Notes under the pieces: generated by a model | What the model was told of the DNA's origin: nothing | Database searches by the model: none | Seen by the model: only the letters and a program-made list of their open reading frames with translations | In this document: one piece after another, positions 1-12,911 of the stretch | How the letters are laid out: each line of letters starts with the position of its first letter | Numbering within the stretch: position 1 is the first letter of the stretch | Program-made: the position numbers and the translations under genes | Assembly (NCBI GenBank): GCA_905331475.1 | Contig: CAJNYU010000412.1 | Location: 1-64,000, forward strand | Length of the DNA: 64,000 bases | Direction: 5' to 3' | Source: Rotaria socialis | Lineage: Eukaryota; Rotifera; Eurotatoria; Philodinida; Philodinidae

Positions 1-46
1 CGATATGTATTCATGCTATACTCATCATCCATATGTTGGTTATATC
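1..46 (-). repeat. Left arm of a 44-bp inverted repeat over coding-like sequence
   Basis: Bases 2-45 match the reverse complement of 1040-1083 with one mismatch. Read on the minus strand this arm encodes YNQHMDDEYSMNTY, and the other arm encodes YNQHIDDEYSMNTY on the plus strand, so both come from one coding ancestor. On the minus strand the coding-like frame continues upstream to about base 120, with one in-frame stop. The arm is cut by the window edge, so its full length is unknown. Confidence 0.6.
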
Positions 47-849
47 TGTGATGAATTCAATGTTCGTTATTTGGGTAGCGAGCAATTTCGTTTTCCGGAA
101 AACTAGGAGTTGTTTCGGCATAAGATTAATATTGTTATGATCCATTAATACAATACGGATGAATCTGTACGGAACCAAAATAACATTTTTATACAGTAAA
201 GCCGTCATTCTGTTGAGGGATAGCTTTTTCTAGAATATGTGTTTTACTGGTGCAGTTAGTAGGAAAGCAAATAAAGCACTAGTTTATAGCTTGGCATCGG
301 GAAACGTGAGAACTGAGCTGAATACATCATGTTATCGGTAAAGATGCTGTGGGTTCAAAGTGCAGAGAAGTAAAAGCGGACTTTTAAAATTGCTTTATCA
401 CTTATTATTACAAATCAAATAGTTAAAAAATCCTTGCTAGAACATTTCCAACTTGATAATGAATGTTTTATTACAAGATAAGTGTGCAGTACAAGTCTGA
501 ACGTCATAACAAGAGAACTGGTATATTTTCAGGATTTCTCAAATAAGAATTACAAAAATCAATGATAGATAAGATTTTTCGATTATTATTAGTTTTTTAA
601 AATTTCTCATGACACAGCTTTTCTATAATAAATTCAACAGAATAATAAAAGAAACTTCTTAGGAAACCTCTTTTTCTCTTGTCACATGTTCTTCAATAAC
701 TAAATAACAAAAAGTGAAAGCTATTTTTATTTCGCCGACGCGGAAACAGTCCTGATATCGTAGTAAAACTTGGGTATTTCCTCAGTGAATGGCATTACCA
801 AAATACCTGAAAAATCAGGTATCTTGCTTTCCTAAAATATATAAAACAA

Positions 850-1197
850 GTCAAAGGTTTGAACGTACAACAGACCTCGTCCAGGAAAATTTAAGAAAAC
901 CTTTAAAAATTTCATTCCAATGGTCCATGCCCATCAACCTGTATTTACTGCCGGAAAAAAATCGCAAAGACTCAGAAATCTTCCTCCATATTTCTTGGAT
1001 TCTGCATATAATCCAAACATGACAGAATGCAGTGAATGAATATAACCAACATATCGATGATGAGTATAGCATGAATACATATCTGTATCACCATATGCAC
1101 AGCATCTATCCCTACATTGATAGTTCACTCTCATCTATAAACTATTCCTACGAGAATTTTTTCATCTTACTTATTGAAAATGATTCCCATTGTGAGT
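850..1197 (+). pseudogene. Coding remnant of unknown family, frameshifted
   Basis: One plus-strand frame reads protein-like sequence including NRPRPGKFKKTFKNF and ends in a stop near 1039. A second frame takes over at once with AVNEYNQHIDDEYS and runs to a TAA near 1197. Joining them needs a one-base shift, so this looks like a decayed exon. Its middle part (1040-1083) is repeated in inverted orientation at the left window edge. I do not recognise a family; a repetitive gene or mobile element is possible. Confidence 0.35.
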
Positions 1198-2302
1198 AAT
1201 ACTCGAGAAGAAAAGCCGAGCTTCATGAAACTTACTCAAAGTAAAAGTTCAGCACATCTCAAGTTTCCGAAGATCGATCTTAAATCTCGGAAACAACACA
1301 AATACCTCCATTTCAGTATACCACAATATCATGAACAAAAATGAACAATCCGGCAATGTCAGATGCTAATTTAACACGTCAAATTAAAATACCAATAAAT
1401 ATGCCTCTCCACCCCATCGAATAATCGACTGTGTTCTCTTCCTTACAAAAACTGAACATCATACCTACTGAGCACATTCTATTATTCATCTTATACCTTC
1501 TGATTTCTATAAAAACTCTAAAATGATGCTCTTGTCATACATAGAGTACGATAATGCTGGTCGCGTAATGTTAGAGAGAATTATTAATCAACTTTAATTA
1601 TAAAAAAAACTGCTATTCCCGCGAAAACTATGATTTTTTTCGTCATTTTTAATCAAAATCAAGTAGATAAAATCATTACGAGATGATCAAACTAGCATCA
1701 TCTTGTAGAACTAAGTGAACTGAACATGTTTGATAGTGAGAGTGAGTTAAAATTATACCGAGACATGACCGAAAATTTTATTTTAGAATGCCCAGTTTAC
1801 ATAGGTTGCTTGATACACTCGTTCCACTACACAATGATTGATTCTTTATTCAATCAAGAATGAGGTGAATCGATAACGCTATCGGACTCTGACAAAAACG
1901 AGCGTAGAGACAGTTCCCAGAAACGATTTTGAAAACATGTATAGTCAATGACGAGCAATTCTTTTATCTCCCAAAATGACAGATATACAGCGCAAAGAAG
2001 ATAAAAAAAATTCCTTAATTCACCACGCATGGCTCAACTACAATTACAAAAATAGTATGAAAATTTCCTATTTTTCATTTCAACAATATTCTATTGAGAA
2101 CTCGATCCGACTCATCGTGAACGAGCGCTCTCTTTTCTATGTTTTCTCTATGAAGGAAGACAATATAACGATATAATTGAAACAATGGTCACTTTGTTTA
2201 TACTTGGCAAGTATAAACAGTCAATATCAGTCACAGTCATGAATCTGATTCCAATACGTTTAGAATAAAAAATGTTATCGTTCTTTTATAGATAAATAAA
2301 AA
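1198..2302. other. Non-coding stretch, nothing recognised
   Basis: No frame shows domain-like or compositionally convincing protein, and I see no RNA gene or repeat. It forms the 5' flank of the nuclease-kinase gene. Confidence 0.5.
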
Positions 2303-5300
2303 GTGGCAATTACAAACATGGCTACAGGTGACAATGTTTTTTCGGAAACTGTAGCACAACTGCAATTCCGATTAAAAATTGAAGAAACAAAAGCAAGACA
2401 AGAAGAAGCAAAAGCAAAACAAGAGGAACAAAAAACAAAACAAAAAGAGCTGCGACAAAAACGAAAAAGACCAAGCACAGAAGAAATCGAAGGGTCAAAG
2501 CGAACGCATATTCTAGCTGGACAATCATCATCCAGCATAAAAGCAGTCACTGCAGCATTTCATAATCCTGGTTTTTTCAACATTCATGCAAATGATCATA
2601 TTCAGGACCTGGACATGGAAACTTTATTAAATGATAATATTCATATTAAGGATGATATGATGAGTGTTATTGAAAAGTGTTTTGGTCCTTGGAAATCATG
2701 TGGTAAAGCTAATGAAGATCGTATTCAAGAAGCAGTTGATGATTCAATAAATGCTGCATTACATAAAATTGCTCATTTAACATCATTGAAATATTTAAGC
2801 ACACCACAATGCCGTTATTTAGATGGGAAAGCTCCTGATTGTGGTTTTGTATTCAAAAATATTAACATTACCAAGGAGAACCAAAAGCAAGTTTTAACAG
2901 ATTTTATCGTTTGCGCCGGTGAATTAAAGAAACCAGGTGTATATATTGGGCTGAAGGGTGTCGTTGAGCAAATATCGCGTTATCTCTACTATGTATTAAT
3001 TCAGCAAAAACGTGAGAAAATCTACGGATTTTTGACAAATACACAACAAATTAAATTTTATTGTCTTAAAAAGGTTGAAGGGTTAGATTTATGTGATTAT
3101 TACGAAAGCAAACCATTCCACTTTTATACTGCCGTTCCCAAAACGTCGTCATCATCATCGTCACATAATGTTCGCCAAACAACAAATGAAAAATCGAATG
3201 AAATTTGTTGGAATACGGATACATTGAAAATATTTATGAAATTTTTAACAAAGGATTGGCACTTTTATGGCTACTCAATGTTAAACATAAGTCCGTATGA
3301 TTATTTACATCACGATAAATTTAACATAGAAGTCAAATGAGGAAGCGGTTTAACTTCAATAGTTTATGCTTTAGACCAAAATACAAATGTCAATACTGGT
3401 ACAAAACGTTGTGCAATAAAAATCTCAAAACGCAATGAATATTCAGATTATTTCAAAAATGAAGTTAAAATGTTAAGACAATTGAAACAATCAGAAGATT
3501 CAATTAACTTCAAAAAATATTTTGAAAATATTTTCGCATCATCGCCTACAGGTAAATTTTCTTGATTAAAATTAGAATTAATATTTTGAGTAGGCTTTGT
3601 TTGAATAAGAGTTGGAAGAAAATGAATTCCTCATCATAATAAATGGACAACATGAAGATTAATTTTCTGTTAAGAGAATAATTCGAGTAAAATAAATTAT
3701 TTTTTCTCTATTGATTAGATATGAAATAAATTAGAAGAAAAATTTAAAATTATTGAAAATTAGTCTATGATCAAATTTTTTTTATGCGCTCGTTTTCTGG
3801 GATTTTTATAAGTAGTAAAAAAAGAACACAAAACTACATAAGTTTACATTTTTTTTCTGTATTTATGTAAATATAAAAGTTGAAATGAGATGATTTTAAT
3901 GCAAAATTTTATTTAATATAAATATTTAATATTTTTGGTTTTTGATGATCATGTATGTATCTACATAGATGATTGTCTCAGAATTCAGTAGATAAGAAAA
4001 AGCGAACTTGAATATTTGTTGTCACTCTTTAATTAAGCGAGAAGAGTTTTTTTTTCTAAGATTTGAGAGCAGATCTAAGTTTTTATTCATGAAAGGAGAT
4101 GTCATTCATATACATAAAGCGGGCTAATATATTTTTTACTATACAACTAGTCAACTTTGAGATTAGAATCTACTTACCAACTGTAAATAGCTCTATGATT
4201 GTTATTTCGTATTAAAAAATAAGTCACTAGCTATGGTCAATCATTGTTTAAGTTTAGTTTTCTTGAAAAATGAAGGAAAATTTCTTTGATAACTAGTATT
4301 ATTCATCTGTCATACTACTTGATAGATCAATGAAATACTACCTTACAAGTTTTTTAGGTTCAGAGTTTTGAGAAAAAATGGTCCGACATGACATGTTAGT
4401 TATTTGCATTGCATCGAAATGAAAAAGTTATCAACGTCTCTTAAGCAATTTAAATTTCTGAATTAGTTTTACGAATAAATTCGAGGATTCACACAATTTG
4501 GAATAAGGAGTTATCGTTGGATTTAGAACGTTAAGAAAATATCTCAAAATTTCGATTCACAAATAAGGAATTTCGAATAGGTTTAAGTGAATAGAATTAT
4601 GAGTTTAGATTCAGTCATATGGATTAAGGAATAGGTGATTAAAGAATATATTTCATGGTAAAGATTGAGGAATGAATGTTGAGGATAGATTTTGGGGGAA
4701 GTCAAGATTAGAGATGTACCGGGCAGAAACCATAAACTATAAGTCATAGGGATCGAGACTGAAAAAAATAAAATTTTACTCACGCAAATATCTGTCGTTG
4801 ACTAGAAAAATTCCAACTCCTACGAATTATTCAAGATTGAAAACCAACAGATTCTACTAGTTTCTCTCAATGCGGCCAAGTAACAGAAAAATTAGGGGTG
4901 TCATTTTCCGGTTAATTAATTTCAAATTTCAGAAAATTTTAGTTTAAAATGAACTTGAATTAACAATGAATAAAAATTCATGAAGTTTGGTGCTAAATTG
5001 AAATTTTTCAAGTTGTTTTTCTGGACTTAGTAAATGTTTTCTAATTGTAAATTAATCATCTACAAGAAAAGCTAAAGTCAGAGAGACTAGGACTAGAACG
5101 AAAAAGAAATGAATTTTAATGGAATTGAGTCAGAAGTGGAAAAGGTCTATCGGAACCATGATCCGAAAAAAATTCACGAGTTCTAGTCTGAAAGAAATTG
5201 ATCCCGTATATCTCTACTAAGAATAGATGTAAGAGATTAGGTATATATTCATTACGAGTAAGAGACTGGTGTAGAATAAATGAGATAGAATTTTATAAAA

Positions 5301-7683
5301 ACACAAAAAAATGGTTAGTTATAAGCCTAAATGGATAGAAATAGACGCGTTACATAGTAGGGACGTCTGTAACAGTTAGAGTGATGCATGAATCTATTAG
5401 TAGAATATTGAATCTGGTGAAAAAAAATTCTATTACGGAATCCTTTTTTCGGAAAGAAAAAAAGGAATCTTCGTGGCACCTTGTTTCTTTTTCAGTGTAC
5501 ATATAATTGTAAAATAAAGAGTCGAAATAAATCAAATTTATAGATTAATAAAAACAATATGTAAATTATAAAATTTATATTTAAATTTTCTTGAAGAAGT
5601 TTCATTCAAATATTCTTAGCTTATCATTAAGATTTGAAACATACTTATCAGTTACCGAAGTAGTGCGATATTTTTGAATAAACATTAACATATGTAAAAC
5701 GATCAAAGAGACATTGCTTCAAAGGATAAATAAATGTACAAAGTACAAGTGTTTTTGTAGTTGATCCTTAATAGAAAAGCATTTGTCTTCAAATTGAACT
5801 ATAGGTATAAAATACTTTTCCTAAATCACAAGTATAAATACAAAGTGCATTTGATCAATAGTTGATATTTGTACTTTTGAAAAAGTATGAAAAGTGCAAT
5901 TTCAAATACTCTCGTACGAGTTCTGATTTAAACAAGTGAACTATTAATGTTCTCAATATGTTTTAGATTTCAGATTGAGTTCTAATGATATATTTATTAG
6001 AGCTGAGCGAGTCAAGTCAAACTCTGACTTTAGGTGATAAGACGCTTTTTTTAATCTACTAACGAGTTTCTAGTTTCCATCAAGTTATTCTTCTAGGGAG
6101 TGAAATGTTTTGAATTCTTAACGAAGATAAGTGTTACTGGATGATTTCGATTGAACACTTTTGATTATCGGTATTTGTTAATTTGACACTACAATTTTAA
6201 AGCAACTGATCAGCTTTAAGCAGTTGAATGCCTAATGTTTTCCACCATTTTTGTCGTTTTTCTCTGAACCATTTCATTGACTTGACTTGCTCAGTTCGAT
6301 TTCCTCCAAATTAAGTTAGTTGGAGAACAAAAATGTTGAGATGCCACTTGACTTGTAATTTGAAATACCTTCGAGTTGCCCAGCTTCAATATTGCTCATG
6401 AAGAAAATCGAAATAAATTGACTTCCTTTTCGAGAAAACTTTCCGATTGCTGAGAATGAATAGAAATTCGGTGAAAATTATTTGAATTTTTATTCTCAAT
6501 AAACTATCAAGTTTTTTGTTTAATAAAAAGAAGAAAAAAAAGAAGAGTTTTCTTCAAGTTTAATTTTTCTAGGATTGATCAGTTTGTCTTTTAAATGTAA
6601 TTTCTTAAGTTTTAAATACTTTCTCGCATATGATTTCTCATTTAACTTAACTACATTGTTGAGTTTTAAATATCATGAATCATCAATAAAGATTTAGATC
6701 AAATTTTACAATAGCTAGTTGATGATGGGTCAAATTGTTTATTTGCATTTCAAAATATTAGATAGAAAATTATTCATTAATGAAGAAATAAGTTGAATTC
6801 TTGTTAATAAAATGGTTGCGTTTAAATGTTCATCTTAAAATTAGATTTATTACATTAACTTTCGTCTAGTTCAACAATTGTAATTGAGTATTTTTCGATG
6901 TTCTTATATATAAGTTTAGATTGAAAAATGAATAAACAAAACACATGATTTAAGTCTATCTCTTATTAATAAAATCAGTTCTGTTTTGAATTTGTATCTA
7001 ATTGAATATAAATTTGCAATTAGAAAAATTTCATATAGAAAATCTTTATTTCACGATCATTGAAATACTATTTTATTTTAAAAATAATTTGTTTATTTTT
7101 TTTTCAGGTAATTTTGTAATATTTTGAAAATTACTTGACACGCTTGGAATCATTAACATTAATTCAGTCGCAACAACTTATTAACATCATTGAATATTTA
7201 TATAATTGTCGTATTCTTCATCGTGATTTACGTCCAGATAATTTGATGTTAGATTTGAACCAAGAACATATAAAATTAATTGATTTTGGTTTTGCTACAA
7301 CTTATGAAACCGATGAAATGCCAAAGGCACTCCCTATTGAAGGAGCAATTTCATATGCTGGCTTAACATTTCTAATTTATTATTTAGGATTACTATCGAG
7401 TGATTCAGATACTTTCGATTATGAGTATGAACGAACGTTTGATCTACAATGTGCAATAAATATCATGATGTATATGACAGATAAGAGCATTAGAGCTACA
7501 ATGATATCAGTTAAAGAAGTCTTGTCTGTTAAAAACAAAGTATCGAAATTATTTGACTTTTGGAATGGTATAAAACGTACGGATGAGAATTATTGTAAAT
7601 TATTAAAGTTAATTAAATCTTTTACCCAATCACCAAATTTTGATGGCATCAAACATGAAATAGGAAAACGTTTTGCTAGTTGA
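2303..7683 (+). pseudogene. PD-(D/E)XK nuclease-protein kinase fusion, CR-effector-like, interrupted
   Basis: The first part (2303-3337, about 345 residues) starts with a charged coiled coil of repeating KAKQEE-type units (residues 25-50), then a basic RQKRKRP stretch resembling a nuclear localisation signal. A restriction-endonuclease-like domain follows at about 110-260: an acidic helix, APDCGF (the PD aspartate), CAGELKKPG (the E-x-K motif), then a Q-S-R-Y-L helix. A TGA at 3338-3340 interrupts the frame. The same frame then resumes as a kinase N-lobe with glycine loop GSGLTSIVY, lysine in CAIKIS and helix-C glutamate in NEVKML. A GT donor at 3552 and AG acceptor at 7106-7107 would join it to the C-lobe, which carries HRDLRPDN and LIDFGFA and ends in TGA at 7681-7683. 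One extra T at 7125 breaks the hinge frame. Nuclease plus kinase is an architecture described for CR (Crinkler-type) effectors and fungal kinases. It is probably a young pseudogene; sequencing error or recoding are alternatives. Confidence 0.75.
3552..7107 (+). other. 3.56 kb intron-like gap inside the nuclease-kinase gene
   Basis: It is bounded by a plausible donor (ACAG|GTAAAT) and a T-rich acceptor ending TTTTTTCAG, both phase 1, which rejoin the kinase hinge. Other introns here are mostly 50-1200 bases, so this is the longest by far. I see no coding sequence, terminal repeats or target duplication inside. It may be an ordinary long intron or one enlarged by old insertions. Confidence 0.5.
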
Positions 7684-9916
7684 TGTATTTATTCTGTTAT
7701 TGTTCTCATATTGTAGTTGTTTGTTTATTTTTTCTGTAGTTCGTGTTCATGTAATAAATATGATTCATAGAGAAAGCAAGTCGACTTATTTCATTGATTT
7801 TCATATTTGTTATTGAATCTAGTTCTGAATTCAGAAATCATAATGATTTATTTATTTATTGATAAGATGCTCTTTTTTGAACATTGGCACACTCAATATC
7901 AGTGTCAAGAGAGAAAAAAAGGTTTAAGATTCAAAAAAAGATATTGTCGAAATGAATTTTGTTTTTCAAAAACACAAGCAGATCCGACAATGCTAGTGGA
8001 TATTGAGTACTCATATCCTCATTTCCGTGTATCTATATTTGTATGTATTTGATTTTTCTTCGTTTAGGAAAATTCGATAAATAAATTTTTCAAATTTTAG
8101 TTAAAAATCACGTTGTTGACTTTGAATAGTGGAGATGAAAAAGAGAAGAGAATTTTCTAAATTTAAATTCAAGTGATATATTACAAACAGGATAAAAGTC
8201 ATCAATATTACTTTATCTCAATTAACACATTTCATCAATGAAGTAAAAGAATTTTGTATTCGGGTAATGTGAAAATAAAATATTTAAAAACAAAGTAGTT
8301 TTCGCTTTTTATTCTTAATAGCAATATTTACAAGAAATCAAAGAATAGATTTTATTACAGAAAATAATTTTCAACTAAAAGAAATTCTTATGAAATTCTT
8401 AGATACATGATTAATGAAAATGTTTATGAAAAATCGCGAATGCTAATATTGCTTTTCCTTTAGTTTCTATAAGAAACATTTTTCAGAGATGTTTATCTGT
8501 TGAAAATAATATAACGATGTTATACAAGAGTATCTCCTATCAAGGTGAAAACTCCATTTATTTGGTAGAGTTCAATTAGCTGATCATGTTGATGTATTTC
8601 GATTGAAGAAATTACCTTAGCATCTATGTTTTTCAGAAGTAGACTTTTCATAGTTTTCTTCTTGTAAAATTATGCAGCTACTTTTTGGGTGTTTTTTTAT
8701 ATTATTATTTTTTTTCTAGGCTTTCATTATGTGTAGTTTTTTCATCGGACAACTTTCTGAAAAGACTAGTTTTATTCAATTTTAAATGTAATATCGAGAA
8801 CAATATTATTCCGAATCTTGAAATTACTATGGAACGAATATGCGACAACTAAAATTCGATGAAGTGTCAACTATAAGATTTTATAATGGTGAAAAGTGGC
8901 CTACATTTCAATTGAAAAAATCATGCAACACTTTCGAATTTTCCTAATTACTGTTATACAGGAAAAGATAGAGCAAAACTTGTTCTACGAAATGATAGAA
9001 TATAAAATACTGATACATTCTCTCTTTTACATTTCATTTTAGATTAATTACAATTCTTTTTCTCGAGAAAGAGTAAATAAGAGAAATGCTTTAGATAGTA
9101 GTAACTAAATGCATTTCAGTGGAAAATATTTTTTTGATAAAATTTTACACACAATGAAATAAAAAGAAAAGCTGGAAGATAATGGATGAAAACTTGTGTC
9201 GGATTGCAGTGTACACGCTCCGCAGCGGAGTTTGATAAAAAGAAGGATCTTGAGAAGGAAATTTTTTCTTACAAAGAAGAAAATTAATTGTAAAGAAGGA
9301 ATTCATCCAAATGTACCGTCCTACAATAAAAATAAAAATAGATCAGGTGAAGATTGAACAGGACCGGCACGAACAAAATTGATTGTAGCTTTGCTCTGAG
9401 CGAAAGCAATCTATGAATCTAATACTAATACGAAAAAATTCTCAAACTATTTCAATTATATGATAGCTTGACTTCTAATACTTATGAAAGATGATTTTTG
9501 TTGTCACCACAATATCAGTTGCTGCTATTGCCTTTTCTAGTAAGAAAATATCGATCTGCAGCAAGTTTGATGAACGAAGTGCCGATATCAAAATATTGTC
9601 GTTTATTTTGAGTTTTGCGAGTGATAGATTCTCTATCTCACTCATAGGGCAAATATTTATCTGGGGAAAATCAAGCCATAGATATGAAGCCTATAATATA
9701 GATCATGGAATAAAAGAAAGAACGAATATGAAAGAGAATAACATGAATAATCAAAAAGAAATAGGACGGTACTTTTCGTTACATTTTTTCAAAGAGATCA
9801 GACCGATATGATTTTAATACACGGTGGCTCAATCTGTTGATAAATGAAAAGAAATATTTTTCACTACATACATATGTAATTCAATTAACTTTTTCGTAAA
9901 GTGTAGATGAAAATGC
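7684..9916. other. Gene-free stretch
   Basis: Very AT-rich. The short frames at about 7807-8052 and 9491-9811 lack domain features or neighbouring exons and look like chance. A small perfect palindrome, CTCCGC-A-GCGGAG, lies near 9217-9229; I assign it no role. Confidence 0.5.
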
Positions 9917-10398
9917 ATGTTTCGTAAAAATAGTGCAAAGTATTCAACATTTCTTAATAAACACATTAAAGACGTTAGATGCCAAAATACACTAGTTTTT
10001 CATCAAAGTGGCTACAAAAAGCTGACTCGACGGGCAAACCATGTTCCGTTTGGCTACGTTAAGGTAAAGAAAAGAATACGTTCATATTCATATGTACTGC
10101 GTGCAATATCGAACTAAGCTGTGCCAACGGAGGTTGTACTAACGTTAAATATCATTTTGAACGCCCAAAACATCTACAATGTTTAAAAGACGTTTTGGAA
10201 TCGGGCCAGCTCGGTGCTTCTACCGTAACATTATCGTCTACAAGGAACAACACTGCCTCAAATCAATCTTATACTTCTTCTTCTTCGTCACCGATAACAA
10301 ACAATCCATCCTGTTTGGTGCTTAGCAACAGTACCGATCGAGCATTAACTCATGAAGAAAAGATTACGTATGGTATACCTTTTTCCATCGTTTATTAG
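9917..10398 (+). pseudogene. Possible decayed coding sequence, Cys/Lys-rich then Ser/Thr-rich
   Basis: A frame from 9917 gives a basic protein with VRCQNTLVFHQSGYKK and ends at 10115-10117. An overlapping frame shifted by one base continues as ELSCANGGCTNVKYHF, then a Ser/Thr-rich tail ending at 10396-10398. Together they could be one broken exon of a nucleic-acid-binding or mobile-element protein, given spaced Cys and His residues. I do not recognise the family. Confidence 0.3.
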
Positions 10399-12911
10399 CA
10401 CGGCATATACCTTTTTATCTAACCATTAAAAGACTAAATAAAATGGTTTATAAAGTTGAAATACCCACAGCAGAAAGATTTATCAAAGGGTTTAAGCGAC
10501 TGAAAAACTATAAAAGGTTATCTCAGACGTAGCATTTTCATAGAACCTTATCAAGGAGTAGATGAAAAGTCCAAACCAACTCATTTTGACACACATATTC
10601 GTCTACAAACGTGTATACGAAGACACAATACCTTCATTAAGGCTACTAGGGGGTGTTTATTAGTTGAATCAATCAAAGAAAGGTTGATTCGAGGTTAATT
10701 CAAACGATTAATCACTTTCCACAACTACGCAAGTGGTTACATGTCCTCGAAATCGCTGGTTTTTGCGATAAATTGCAATTTTGTAGTCAATTTTAATCCT
10801 CTATTCGCCAATATTCTATGTGATTTCATGCATATACGTACTTAGTTCTTCTGACCATATTCAAAACTTTAATTTTGAATTTAATTACAAGAATATTTTT
10901 TCCGGAAAAATTGAATGCTTATATTACTTTGCCTGAATGCATTATGTAATAGAAACAAAAATAGATAGGCGATATAACATTTTACAATGATAGATGAGTG
11001 AGCCTTTTTATTTTAAATGAAAGCGAAAAGTTAAACGTCCCTGTACAGGAATTGAGATTTACACTGAACTTTTACTTGAGAGATTCTATCATTTTTTATT
11101 CATAAATTAAGAATCTAAGATGAAAGAAAATAAATGAAAACTAAATGACTAGCACAGAACTACCTATGATGATGATGATGATGATCGAAGTTATTCTTAT
11201 ATAAAAGAAAATAAAATTTGCTCGGTACGCATATACCGTGCATCTATAAAAACTATTTAAAACTGTATTTGGATGAATCAATTTTAATTGTGAACATACT
11301 TAAACTGAAAACATCTAAAACAAATGATCTATTATCACAAGAAACATTAAGACATGAATGAGTGTGAAAAAGTCCAAGTTCTATCGTTTCTTAAACCTTT
11401 CCAGTCCTATGCATATCACAGTAGTGACATCCATGTAGAAATGAAAGCTTTCTTTTGATTTCAAATCTCCTTAATATACTAGTTAACTGCGAAGAAATTA
11501 TATTTGGATCTCATTTGGATGAAGACTGAAATATTTCTTGAGCTACTTCATAGTCCATAATCGATAATCGAAATCGATGATTTTATCGTTCTGATTTATC
11601 GCCAATTTTTGAAAATCAGCTCTGCCTCTATAATCTCGATAAAAGATGGTATAATCACCAATTTTTTTAGTGAAATACGATCAATCACGATTTTACGTCA
11701 GTTTTTTTTGCAAAATCACAAAAATCGCAGCGATTTATGTCACATGGATCATCAAAGATCGACAAATCAATGTACAAGACACTATGTTTTTTTTCTATGT
11801 TAGTCATGTTTCTTTGTCATATTTTCTTTTTCTCTTTCGTTACTTTCATCAACGAAATAATAAGAGCAAAAAAATGGACTCCTCGAATCATACACTATCA
11901 TAACCGTTCACAAAAAACATTTTGATTTTGGATATTTTTTTCTTCGAACTTCTTGCATCCTTACACATGACGAATCCAAACAAGTGATCATTACATCTAA
12001 GACACTCCATTGAAACATTTCTTCAGCAAATACAAAACAAAAGTATGTGACTTGAACTTATCTATTCAATAATCTGTCATACTACATAATTTTACCTTAC
12101 CATTGCACAATTACCCATCGAACCAATGCAATCATCCTAGCAACCCGTTCAATCCTGAATAGCAATGCAAAATTTTGAAACTCGCAGTACTCGACTCTTT
12201 GCATTCAATCAGGTGCCAATAAAAATTGCAACCAACGATAGAATCAAAACACTATTCAAAATCCCAAGACTTCTTCGTGTAAACAAATTCTATCATTACT
12301 TTCAAGCAACAGTATCGAATGAATTTTGTTTCGCGCAATTCTCTCGGAATTTTGTTGATTCATAACAAGTGTCATTTGAAAATTCTCGTTGCTGGTATGA
12401 AATATCGATATCCTGGCAACTTGACACATCCACATCCCATTTTCTGGGGTCTTTTTTCTTTCACACTGTTAGTATTTTTTTTGCCTTGCTTTAACTTAAT
12501 ATTATTTTTATGTAATCAATAATGGGGTTGCTATTGTTTGTAATGGAGAAGAGGAAGTCGCAAAAATGTCATTCTTAAAATTACACTCACTGCATTCTTC
12601 AAAAATATGCATAATTGCCATGAAATAGAGAACAATATAATTTTATCGAAAATTCGCCCGATAGAAAAATATATTATTCGTAATTCTGAACTAATTCAAA
12701 TAAAAAATATTGAGTGTAGATATATGCTCTGTCAACAAAAGAAAGAAGAAAAAATCGATCCGACGGGAGAATAAGATAAAACCATTAAAGTATCAATTCA
12801 TTTGGATTTCCATACCATTTGAATCGAATAAATAATTAAAAAATATGGCATATAAGAAGACTGCTGCATTCAGCAATGCAAAAACAGTCAGTCATCCAGC
12901 TACGTAATAAA
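10399..12911. other. Gene-free stretch with a short GAT microsatellite
   Basis: No convincing coding frames. A run of about seven ATG/GAT triplets sits near 11166-11188. The overlapping short frames at 11609-11925 and 12165-12522 are T-rich, hydrophobic and unrelated to any family I know. Confidence 0.5.

Noticed and set aside
2275..2550. Two minus-strand frames opposite the nuclease coiled coil
   Set aside because: They are hydrophobic complements of the Lys/Gln/Glu-rich coding strand.
9491..9811. 106-residue frame with a hydrophobic start
   Set aside because: No domain, no flanking exons, and composition like the surrounding AT-rich spacer.
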